Positions 44,765 through 55,003 of a stretch of DNA of 64,000 nt are shown in pieces. A program made the position numbers and the translations under genes. The notes below the pieces were generated by a model. It made no database searches, was not told where the DNA came from, and saw only the letters and a list, made by a program, of their open reading frames with translations. Every line of letters starts with the position of its first letter. Positions within the stretch are counted from its first letter, which is position 1. The stretch is from Bradysia coprophila (lineage: Eukaryota; Arthropoda; Insecta; Diptera; Sciaridae), in the NCBI RefSeq assembly GCF_014529535.1, contig NW_023503348.1, positions 1-64,000 of the forward strand, read 5' to 3'.

Positions 44765-47698
44765 AGGTCTTTTTTCTAATTTCTGTTTGGAACTACCAAC
44801 TACCAACTATTGGACCTACCAAAACTACCACATTTTCAAATTGCAATGTAAACTGTGAACTATCGGTTATCAGATAACAGATAATTATTATTTGCCTGGT
44901 GTTGATATGCTCATGGTGGCTTTGCAATTTTGAATGTCAATCCAGCTCACAACTACCAAAACTACCGACTACCAAATTTTCGATTTATAAATAGGCGAGC
45001 AGTTAGAATAACTTCGTCAGTCGGTGCGTAGTTCTCGAATAGTAAACATCTCTTCCCCAAAAATTACGTTTGGAAGTGAATTATAGCCTTGGTAGTCCAA
45101 CTACCAACTACCAAATTTTCGAATTGCAATGTTAACTGTGAGCTATCGGTGATCAGATAACAAATAATTATTATTTGCCTGGTGTCGATATGCTCATGGT
45201 GGCTTTGCAATTTTGAATGTCAATCCATCTCGCAACTACCAACTACCAAAGCTACCGACTACCAAATTTCCGATTTATAAATAGCCGAGCATGTAGAATA
45301 ATTTCGTCAGTCGGTGCGTAGTTCTCGAAAAGTAAAGATCTCTTCCCCAAAAATTACGTTTGGTAGTCAATTATAGCGTTGGTAGTCCAACTACCAACTA
45401 CCAAATTTTCGAATTGCAATGTTAACTGTGAGCTATCGGTGATCAGATAACAAATAATTATTATTTGCCTGGTGTCGATATGCTCATGGTGGCTTTGCAA
45501 TTTTAATGTCAATCCATCTCGCAACTACCAACTACCGAAGCTACCGACTACCAAATTTCCGATTTATAAATAGTCGAGCATGTAGAATAATTTCGTCAGT
45601 CGGTGCGTAGTTCTCGAATAGTAAACATCTCTTCCCCAAAAATTACGTTTGGTAGTCAATTATAGCCTTGGTAGTCCAACTACCAACTACCAAATTTTCG
45701 AATTGCAATGTTAACTGTGAGCTATCGGTGATCAGATAACAAATAATTATTATTTGCCTGGTGTCGATATGCTCATGGTGGCTTTGCAATTTTGAATGTC
45801 AATCCATCTCGCAACTACCAACTACCAAAGCTACCGACTACCAGATTTCCGATTTATAAATAGTCGAGCATGTAGAATAATTTCGTCAGTCGGTGCGTAG
45901 TTCTCGAATAGTAAACATCTCTTCCCCAAAAATTACGTTTGATAGTCAATTATAGCGTTGGTAGTCCAACTACCAACTACCAAATTTTCGAATTGCAATG
46001 TTAACTGTGAGCTATCGGTGATCAGATAACAAATAATTATTATTTGCCTGGTGTCGATATGCTCATGGTGGCTTTGCAATTTCAATGTCAATCCATCTCG
46101 CAACTACCAACTACCGAAGCTACCGACTACCAAATTTCCGATTTATAAATAGTCGAGCATGTAGAATAATTTCGTCAGTCGGTGCGTAGTTCTCGAATAG
46201 TAAACATCTCTTCCCCAAAAATTACGTTTGGTAGTCAATTATAGCCTTGGTAGTCCAACTACCAACTACCAAATTTTCGAATTGCAATGTTAACTGTGAG
46301 CTATCGGTGATCAGATAACAAATAATTATTATTTGCCTGGTGTCGATATGCTCATGGTGGCTTTGCAATTTTGAATGTCAATCCATCTCGCAACTACCAA
46401 CTACCAAAGCTACCGACTACCAAATTTCCGATTTATAAATAGCCGAGCATGTAGAATAATTTCGTCAGTCGGTGCGTAGTTCTCGAAAAGTAAAGATCTC
46501 TTCCCCAAAAATTACGTTTGGTAGTCAATTATAGCGTTGGTAGTCCAACTACCAACTACCAAATTTTCGAATTGCAATGTTAACTGTGAGCTATCGGTGA
46601 TCAGATAACAAATAATTATTATTTGCCTGGTGTCGATATGCTCATGGTGGCTTTGCAATTTCAATGTCAATCCATCTCGCAACTACCAACTACCGAAGCT
46701 ACCGACTACCAAATTTCCGATTTATAAATAGTCGAGCATGTAGAATAATTTCGTCAGTCGGTGCGTAGTTCTCGAATAGTAAACATCTCTTCCCCAAAAA
46801 TTACGTTTGGTAGTCAATTATAGCCTTGGTAGTCCAACTACCAACTACCAAATTTTCGAATTGCAATGTTAACTGTGAGCTATCGGTGATCAGATAACAA
46901 ATAATTATTATTTGCCTGGTGTCGATATGCTCATGGTGGCTTTGCAATTTTGAATGTCAATCCATCTCGCAACTACCAACTACCAAAGCTACCGACTACC
47001 AGATTTCCGATTTATAAATAGTCGAGCATGTAGAATAATTTCGTCAGTCGGTGCGTAGTTCTCGAATAGTAAACATCTCTTCCCCAAAAATTACGTTTGG
47101 TAGTCAATTATAGCCTTGGTAGTCCAACTACCAACTACCAAATTTTCGGATTGCTATGTTAACTGTGAGCTATCGGTGATCAGATAACAAATAATTATTA
47201 TTTGCCTGGTGTCGATATGCTCATGGTGGCTTTGCAATTTTGAATGTCAATCCATCTCGCAACTACCAACTACCAAAGCTACCGACTACCAGATTTCCGA
47301 TTTATAAATAGTCGAGCATGTAGAATAATTTCGTCAGTCGGTGCGTAGTTCTCGAATAGTAAACATCTCTTCCCCAAAAATTACGTTTGGTAGTCAATTA
47401 TAGCCTTGGTAGTCCAACTACCAACTACCAAATTTTCGAATTGCAATGTTAACTGTGAGCTACCGGTGATCAGATAACAAATAATTATTATTTGCCTGGT
47501 GTCGGTGTGCTCATGGTGGCTTTGCAATTTTGAATGTCAATCCATCTCGCAACTACCAACTACCAAAGCTACCAACTACCGACTGAGAGCTACCAAAACT
47601 ACCAAATTTGTGGAACAGACAGACAGCCGACGGACAGACAGACAGACAGACAGACAAACCGGCCATAATAGGGTATTTTTTCTAGAAAAAAAAGACCT
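44765..47698. repeat. 290-bp satellite array, ten monomers, with promoter-like core
   Basis: GTTAACTGTGAGC recurs at 44849 (variant), 45131, 45421, 45710, 46000, 46289, 46579, 46868, 47158 and 47448: spacing 289-290 except the first. Each full monomer has TTTATAAATAG and, 33 bp after the first T of TATAAA, the A of TCAGTC. Monomers fall into types by small changes and repeat as A-B-C-B then A-B-C-C, a higher-order unit of four. CTACCAACTACCAA words lie at monomer joints. It ends in (CAGA)n at 47618-47656. AGGTCTTTTTTCTA (44765-44778) and its near complement (47683-47698) bound the array. Confidence 0.92.
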
Positions 47699-47819
47699 AC
47701 AAACAATTTAACAAATGAAATTACTGTAAACATACATTCACTTGCTCACAAAACATTTGGCTATCGTCAACACAACACTACACTCAATGCGTACTTTCAA
47801 TAAAGTGAACATGCGTTTT

Positions 47820-47995
47820 CGAGACTTATGAGGACCGAAAGTAAAATGATGACAGTGACATTTACTTTCGGCCCGCAAATACGCAAGCCCACGGGGCGAA
47901 AGTAAAATGATGACAGTGACATTTACTTTCGGCCCAAGGCCTGAATTTTTTTACTTTCGGTCACCATTTGAGGACCGAAAATACAAACTTTCGCA
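47820..47995. repeat. Hairpin repeats with ACTTTCGGCCC words
   Basis: The unit CGAAAGTAAAATGATGACAG..CATTTACTTTCGGCCC occurs twice in tandem, each a small palindrome; GGACCGAAAATACAAA follows. Matches the repeat at 44455-44600. Confidence 0.6.
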
Positions 47996-48829
47996 GTATT
48001 TGGCATAAAAAGTAATATTTTCTTCTATTAGAATGTTTTTGTTCTACTAGCGTACTTTTCCTGTCTTTTGGAGGCAGTCGCTATAATTATTTAACTTTAA
48101 TCCACCGTTGAAATTCAATTCATTAAAAAAAGTGAGGAAGACGATAGACATCGCCTACTGACATCCCAAATATGTATTTGACGTTCAATTTTCTCCTAAA
48201 TTTACTCACTTTTTCCCGAAATTACTCACTTTTCGGTCTAAAAATCAACTAAAAAAAGCAACTTTTTCACTTTTTTGGTCAAAATATTGAGAAGCATCCC
48301 TGCATGGCTCTTTGTGCCACTCTTAGTTTATTTTCGGAAGCTTTTGTTAACGTTTCCGCTCCATATGTGAGCACACGAAGGACACACGTATCGATCGAAC
48401 ACTTTACGTTTCAGACTATTGTTCATTTTGCTTGAGTATTCCGAACGCTGCCCATGCAAGACCAATTCTACGTTTTATTTCTGCAGTTTGGTTATCCAGA
48501 CCAGACCCAACTTCAATTTGTGTAACTGTCGACTCGTTCAATGACAGTATCACCAATTTTAATATCTCTGTCATCGTCAATGTTTGTCATGATTTTCGTT
48601 TTCGACAAATTCATCTTGAGACCGACTTTGTTTGACTCCTCATTCAACTGTTGTAATATAATTTGGGCCTGATCTAGATCAGCTGCCATCAGGGAGATGT
48701 CATCTGCGAAACGGAGATTACTCAGGTATTCTCCATTTATGTTGATACCCTTCACACGGCAAATATTGCAAATATTGCAAATATATGTATATGAAGAAGA
48801 AACATAAAACGGGCCAAATGCTAATGGGA

Positions 48830-48902
48830 CAAACGAGATAACTCAGTGGTTATGTGCTACGCTACACCCTTCTACCAAATTGGTAGTTCAAGTTTCAGAC
48901 AT
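48830..48902 (+). ncRNA. tRNA-like SINE head
   Basis: GATAACTCAGTGGTTATGTG (A-box-like) then GGTAGTTCAAGTTTC (B-box-like). No paired acceptor stem. Confidence 0.45.
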
Positions 48903-48984
48903 TTCCAAGTGAAATTTTTTGCATTGGTAAAACGTCGTAAACCTTTTATATATTTCTGATATTCCGATAAATGGTAATTAGACC

Positions 48985-49375
48985 CGTACGAAGTACTGGT
49001 GTCTTATAGGTTTACACATACGTTTGTAACACGTCGAATTGGACTCCCTGAGGAAGGGGCTATTGTGGTTGTCCAGAGATGCCAAATCAGTGAAAAAAAA
49101 AATGTCCGATTTCTAAAATTCTTTTTTTCCCCGTTTGGTATTATCAAAAGACAGGCTAAGTTCGAAGATGGGTGATTTCGGATCGACCTCTCCGGAGCTG
49201 GGGCCCAATAAGTGCCTAAGTGTTTTTCGACGATATCTCCGGATAACTAAACGTTACACTTGTAGGTAATACGTCAAATAAAAGGTATTTACAATATCGA
49301 TCGACAAAAAAAAAGTTTATGGAAATCGGATGACCGACTCGTGAGTTAGAGCCCTTGGTGTGAAACAGGCACAGG
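48985..49375 (+). repeat. CCCCGTAC repeat, diverged partial copy
   Basis: CCGTACGAAGTACTGG, GTAACACGTCGAATTGGA and the C-run CCCCGTTTGGTATT match the left half of the 36052 copy. The right part is missing or unrecognisable. Confidence 0.6.
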
Positions 49376-50900
49376 GCGGCAAGCAGTTTTTGCTTGTAGG
49401 TCGGTTACATTTGAACATATTTCGTCTGTTTTAGTGTTAAAACGACTACCAGCACTGATCTCACCACGGAACGAAGTATGACAGTTGTCAAGAAAAGAGC
49501 AAATGCAAATGGTCGATACAATTTGCGAATCAAATAAGAAAAGTGAAGCGAAAGCGTCAGTGAGTCATCCAACGTAATCGAGCCTAATTTTCAATTTAAA
49601 TCGAAGGAAATTAATTCATAGTTTTGTGTGTGCCGACAAATTCGATTATTTGCCGTTGTTTCATAATTGTAAGCCATATTTTCGATGATTCATGTTGTCG
49701 ACGATCCGATAAAATTTAGATTTCATTTGAAAATTGTTTTTCAGTAATTTCGGCATTCGGGAAAAGAATCTTTGTCGTATCAACAGGTCTTAGTGAACGA
49801 CAAGAACTCGTAACGTAAGAAAAATTTACCATTCCTAGCAGCCCGCCTTTAGCGACATGATTTGTAAATTGTGAATTTCAATTTAAGGTTATCGTCGGTC
49901 ACACACATTGAACTAGAGAACATTGGAGGTTGAGTCGAGGTTTGAAACGTAGGATATTAGATGTAAGATAAAACTATTTGATTTGCTCGGCGCTACATTT
50001 AGCTAACTTTTGTATATTATCTAGGAATTTGTAGCAAACAATATACGAAGTGCAATCATACGTCGTATTGGTTTCAATTAGCTGACAAACTATTATCCAA
50101 CTGCGTTGTCCGCTCAACCGTCCCTTTCCTGTCCAAGTTACAAGCCCAACATTTAGCTTTATTAGGTATTGACTGTACCAATCAGGGAAAAAAAAGTTTA
50201 TGAAATTATGTTCTCCGGAGCGTGAGCTAGGTCTCTTAGAGTGAGCTCTTATCTGGCTACTCGGCCGTACAGTGAACGTGGAGTATTTTGTCAATATCTC
50301 GAGTAAATTTTGACCGAATTTCATGAATTTTTTTTTGTTTGAAAGGTATTATTAAATGTGAATCGTCAGTACTATTTCAGGTCTCCTAACAAAATGGCTT
50401 CCGGTGGCCATGTTGGATTTTAGTAAAATTCAAATATCTTGGGAAAAATGGTACTTAGAGAGTTTCTGTTAACAGAGAAGTAATTGGTTATGTGTGGGGG
50501 GTTTTAGGAATCCCATATGTCGACTTATTCATTTGTGGAATGTTTATTTATAATGAAATATAGGTAAATATAGCGGTATATAGCTGTTTAAATAGGACTT
50601 TATGAAAGTTGATTTCGTACGGGGATGTCTATATTGCCTCCGGCAATTTATTTGTATATGATAACAAGGCAAAGAGGGGATAATGCAAGTGATTTTAAAG
50701 CGTGAATAGCTTTTCAGCAGAGAAGAAAATGAAGTAAGAGAAATGAAGAGTTTCACAATAAAGGCTTTTGATACGAATAGGTGTTTCGTACGGGTCGGCG
50801 TTAGCTATGTTTTTGCAATGATATTATGAAAAAAAAGGTATGGAAATATTCGCATACTTCGATTAAAGTACTATTTTATTCTTTTCTATTACCCTGCTAG
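49376..50900. other. Intergenic, diverged repeat remnants
   Basis: No gene. TTTTATGAATTT..GTTTGAAAGGTATTA and two TTCGTACGGG words (50615, 50788) suggest more old copies of the CCCCGTAC family. The 116-codon minus frame at 49974-50324 lies in this repeat. Confidence 0.4.
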
Positions 50901-50931
50901 GTGCTTTGGTTAAGCATAATATTTATTTCAT

Positions 50932-53900
50932 TTACAATTTAAATTGTCTTATAAATTTTTCGATAATATAGGGCGTGTGCTTCACGAAAACTTCAACAGC
51001 GTTATTCCGGACTATTCCTTTTTTCTGGTTTTGAATTTTGTCACTATCAAACAATTCAAAAATTTCTTTTCTAAAGGTCAAATTTAAAATACTATCAGGA
51101 ATAACTACAACTGTTTCACTGCGTTCCCCGTGACATGTATCCACACGCGTATATTGAGCTAATCTTACATCTATAAAAGAACACTTCCCCACAATTTCAA
51201 TTATTTCAGTTGTACAACCTGCCTTAGTGTCAATATCAATTTTTACACGTCGTTCTTCTTGCCAGATATTATCTGCTGCAGAGCTCCAATCAAAATCCGT
51301 TTTGTCACTATTCTTAAAATTCTTTGATAATGCAGGAATCGATGACTGGAATTTGAATCCTGATGATGTGTAAAATTCGAATTCATTCATATTTAAGTAC
51401 GACATCACCAACGACTTCCCAACACCAAACCTTTTTTCTAGTTTGAGTGTAACTTTTGTGTTAGTCGTATTTCCAATATATGTTAACAAAATCTGCTTTT
51501 CATCTTCTGGTATACACAAGCTGGCAATGTTTGGAATTTCCGTACAAATTAAAGAAGAAGATTTTATGTAATTTGCTGTAAAAAATTTGAAAATTTAATG
51601 GATGCGAGGCGGAGATCGAAAAGAATGTTTTTCGTGTTTCGGACTGAAAAGAGTGGTTTTGCAGAAATTTTCTCGGGTTTTCGACCCCTTACATTAATAT
51701 TTATTTACGTATCTGTTGTGGACGGTAGATTTTAGGCAATTTCGTAGGTTGTAGCCTGAACGAAGTGAGGCATTAATGTGAGTACATTAACTAATCTCTC
51801 GAATTAGTCGAATGTTAGCCGGTTGGTTATTTGTTAACCAAGGAGAGAAAATAGGAAATTTCACCAAGAGCGAAAGTTTGCGTCTAGCATTTGAGTGGAG
51901 AAAATAATGTTATTCACGCCGCAAGGATGAAAAAATATTTTTCTTATTTACTGGCACAAGTAATTAAAAAAACATAATTACGTTGCAAATTTACGCTCAC
52001 GGAATTTTGAAAACCGACACATTTTCTGTTTCGTTATTTACTGGTTTTTTGTGAATTTTGCATGTATTTTTATATGAAGAAATCAGAAACTCAAGTAAAA
52101 CACACAAACAGCAAATGTGTCGGTTTTCAAAATTCCGTGTGTGTATGTTAAAGTTATACAAAACTATTTGGGCGATTCGAGCTAGTCTTAGAAGCTAAGT
52201 AATTGACATATAGATTTGCAAAACATTTAAATTTTTTTGCGACAACGAAAACATGCATGTATTCAGTTCAGGTCTGAACTGGCTCCAGGGGTCATCGTAT
52301 GGATTAAGGGCATTGAAGGGCTTCTTACTAAATTTCCCCATACAACGCCCGAAGGGCTATTTTGAGCCAGGCCGGTCCTGGTTTGGAGTGGGAGTTTGGT
52401 TCTACTTATTCCAAAAAGAACATTACAATGGATATGATGACCGTGACCTAGAATCAGGAGAGGAATTTGTCACTAGCTGCGAGGTTGTGCATCGTACACA
52501 AAAGCATCGACTCTTGGTTGGTTTTTGGTTGCGGTACTTCTAAGATGAGTACATATTGTCAAGCTTGGATGTATTACCGTCTTTAGACTAATTTAATTTT
52601 TCTACATTCATTAAACGTAAAGCTTGTGCAGAATCAGCAACAGCTGAACATCTCCAGCTGGTTGACAAAGACAATATCTTTGTATCGAAAACAATTCAAA
52701 GGCAAGCTACATACAGTGGAAACATACGTTAAGGTCATCTATGTGCGCACATAACACGTATGACTGAAGTAAACTTGTTGTTCAGAATGTGTTTTGATTG
52801 TGTATTGTATTATACAAGTAGAGTGTGTTTGTTGATCAGCTGGTGAAGTTCAGTTGTTGCTGATTCTGCACAAGCTTTACGTTTAATGCGTGTAAGTAAA
52901 GGGATAACAAACAACTTAGGTCGATTTATAAATTATCTTCCTTTGAAAACAACTATAAACTTTCATATAGAGCATTTGAATATAATTTTGCGCCAAATTG
53001 AAAATTGTCAATACTCACTTTGATTTTCAATTACTAAGTGTATTCCAGAAAGCGCAGTTTCAGTTAAACAAGATGATCTGATGCCTTGGCTGTAACCAAC
53101 AGTACAGTTGTTTTTTAAGTCAAAGCCTACAACGGAGTCCTTTTCATCGTCAATTTTCAAAGTAATTCCTAGGGTTGATGCACATTTTCGTTTATCGGAC
53201 TGAAAGAGCTTTGCTCCTGGATGCGACTCCAGTATAGTTGCATCACTTTGATAGAACTTTGGCTCGTAACAACTCAATTTAAAACCTCTAGTTAGCTCAA
53301 ATTCTGTGTCCCATTCAATTTCTTTAACGAATTGCCCATCCGGACAAATAAGAGATGTGTTGTATGATTCACATTTTTTCGCATAACCACCATGGAAACT
53401 GTGACTAAGATCTTTGTTAAACTCAGTCATGAAAATACTTTCGTCCAAATAATGTAATTCTACGCAGGACCCCTTTAGCAATCTTACCGATCGATAATCA
53501 ATGACCTCAGTTAAATTACATGTGTCGTTTTCATCAAAGTTGTCATCGTTGCAAAACTCAAGGTATCCTTCTGTAAGTAAGTAATAACTCTCATTAGCAA
53601 AAGCGTGAAACGATGCTGAGTCTGTTAAGCTCATTAGTTTTGGTCTTTAATAAAAATGCAGTTATGCACTTAGATGGGTTAGATGGCACTGACACAAAAT
53701 ATGAGTGATTTTGGCAATTTTCACGACAACAGATGTCTTGACGAATGGCATGATAATCAGCGTACTGCTTGCAATGATTTTTTTAAGGTAACAAGGTGTA
53801 TGTTAACAACAAAATCAATTTTATACAGAGAAATGATAACAAGCCTGTGGGGCTCACCGCAGCGCCACCTGTTCTCATAGACATGTGCAACATCATTCCT

Positions 53901-54158
53901 AACTATAATTTTTGCGTTTCTTTCGGTATAAATAACATCCCGACTATGTAAACCATGTCATTCGTCATTGTTTAGTTTTTAAAATTAGACCTCATAATTT
54001 CCTTCTATGACAAAAACGAGTAAAATATAAAAAATGCACATACCTTGTTGAGGCTTATGATAAAAGCCAACTCGCAAAAACGTACTAACTACTGAATTCA
54101 AATAAAATATCAAAAACATGCATGTTCGCAGCTTAACGTCGAATCTCTGTGAAAACAT
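50932..54158 (-). CDS. Secreted protein, paralogue B of a convergent pair, three exons
   Basis: Minus-strand exons 54158-54044, 53621-53019 and 51575-50932, both introns phase 1 (GTATGT/TTAACAG; GTGAGT/TTTACAG), give 453 residues. The N-terminus has a hydrophobic core (MFLIFYLNSVVSTFL) after a charged stretch, fitting a signal peptide. Exon 2 holds CNLTEVIDYRSVRLLKGSC and the ICPDGQFVKEIEWD module; exon 3 starts YIKSSSLICTEIPNIASLC, close to YIKSSNVICNDVPNIAALC of paralogue A, and has the same CTTEIIEIVGKCSFIDVR block. It is longer than A, mainly before the first Cys of exon 2. AATAAA (minus) at 50922-50927. Start of exon 2 is less sure: another AG lies 22 bp upstream. Confidence 0.83.
51600..51800. 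repeat. Worn hairpin-family copies in intron 2 of paralogue B
   Basis: TTTCTCGGGTTTTCGACCCC near 51670 and GTATCTGTTGTGGACGGTAG, GAACGAAGTGAGGC near 51709-51770 match 59205-59415. Confidence 0.55.
52005..52145. repeat. MITE in intron 2 of paralogue B
   Basis: CACGGAATTTTGAAAACCGA and its complement, with the same inner sequence as 40420-40565 read from the other strand. Confidence 0.72.
52585..52895. repeat. Inverted repeat in intron 2 of paralogue B
   Basis: CATTAAACGTAAAGCTTGTG near 52608 pairs with its complement near 52870; arms about 60 bp (GCAGAATCAGCAACAGCTGA), spacer about 190 bp. Confidence 0.7.
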
Positions 54159-54159
54159 C

Positions 54160-54920
54160 AAAGAGGTAATTTCCACATTCCATTATTATCTAATTACTTG
54201 AATAGTAAAATTGAGTAGAATCGTTTAATAAATTTACCATTTGCGTCATGTTGAAAGTTGTAGCAGATGTTATTCGTCACTTGGTTAATAATAATTAATT
54301 GTCCTTACATTAAAGACAATCATTAATCCTGACTTGCTAGTCGATATATTTACGACAGCAATTGTATATCTACAAATTGCGTCACGGGCGCTATGCTAAC
54401 GCGCGCCCATGATATAACACTTTATTTTTTGTAAATTTTATGTAAAAAAACGTGGCCTTAGCCAAGTATTCAGATGTTCGGATACTTCACGCCGTACGTT
54501 AGCTTCAGAATTTGAATTTCGGGGGAATCAGTGGATGAACAAAGGAACTGAAAATAGATTTCAACGCATTCTGATATGAGAATATCGCGAATTACCCATT
54601 TACGAAGCTGCGTTTAGTTTGTCTTTGACTTTTTTAATTTTGAGTAAGAGAGAAGAAGGAGAAGAGCCGTGTTCAGATAAGGAAATAAGAGATAGTATTC
54701 AACGGACTTACTGTGTGAATAGTATTTTTCCTTACTCAGCTGAAGTAAACTTTCGTTATCTTTTTTGAGAAAGAAGTAGTACCTATGTAACTCTGTGATA
54801 AATGCTTTTCTTGTGCCTAAATACTCATTTATGCAACTCAGCATCATAATGATCGAAAATTGCGAACTTGAGATGCCTCTGTTGCATAAAACAAAACATA
54901 GTATGAATCTCGGTGCAAAG
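54160..54920. other. Upstream of paralogue B, no gene seen
   Basis: No TATA box I would trust near 54190-54220. The 157-codon minus frame at 54614-55087 crosses two hairpins and has no domain I know. Confidence 0.4.
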
Positions 54921-54921
54921 T

Positions 54922-55003
54922 ACTTCATTAGGCTCATGATGTGAATTATGACACACGGCCTTCGTCCTCGAGTTATAATTACACATCCAGAGCCTAATAA
55001 TAG
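54922..55003. repeat. Hairpin element, CGGCCTTCGTCCTCGAG loop
   Basis: ATTAGGCTCATGATGTGAAT pairs with ATTACACATCCAGAGCCTAAT; right side AATAATAGGATATTAC passes straight into the next hairpin. Confidence 0.68.

Larger units (their letters stand above)
42164..48302. mobile_element. hAT-like non-autonomous element, 6.1 kb, holding a satellite
   Basis: Ends CAGGGATGTTTCT and AGAAGCATCCCTG are inverted repeats; CATGGC is duplicated exactly outside (42158-42163 and 48303-48308). Both subterminal zones are full of ACTCACTTTTT-type words, a layout typical of hAT ends, though hAT duplications are normally 8 bp and this is 6. No transposase frame. Inside lie the CCCCGTAC repeat (43198-44335), a GGGGCGAAAGTAAAA repeat on both sides (44460-44600, 47830-47990) and the 290-bp satellite. 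Confidence 0.78.
41819..48776 (-). mobile_element. 5'-truncated RTE/BovB-like LINE split by a 6.1-kb insertion
   Basis: The upstream part (48309-48776) encodes LRFADDISLMAADLDQAQ, the RT catalytic box, and LKMNLSKTKIM; the downstream part (41819-42163) encodes MLGITLRDRMTN, LKWSWAGHIARG and AGANWQQVATDRSEW, then stops. The two parts meet in the middle of a coding word that other LINEs have whole. GCAAATATAT at 41809-41818 and 48777-48786 is a likely target duplication of the LINE itself. Several frame changes; inactive. Confidence 0.85.

Noticed and set aside
44765-47698. CRISPR-like or 5S-type array
   Set aside because: The unit is 290 bp with no spacer pattern, and no Pol III gene boxes were found; this is eukaryotic satellite DNA.
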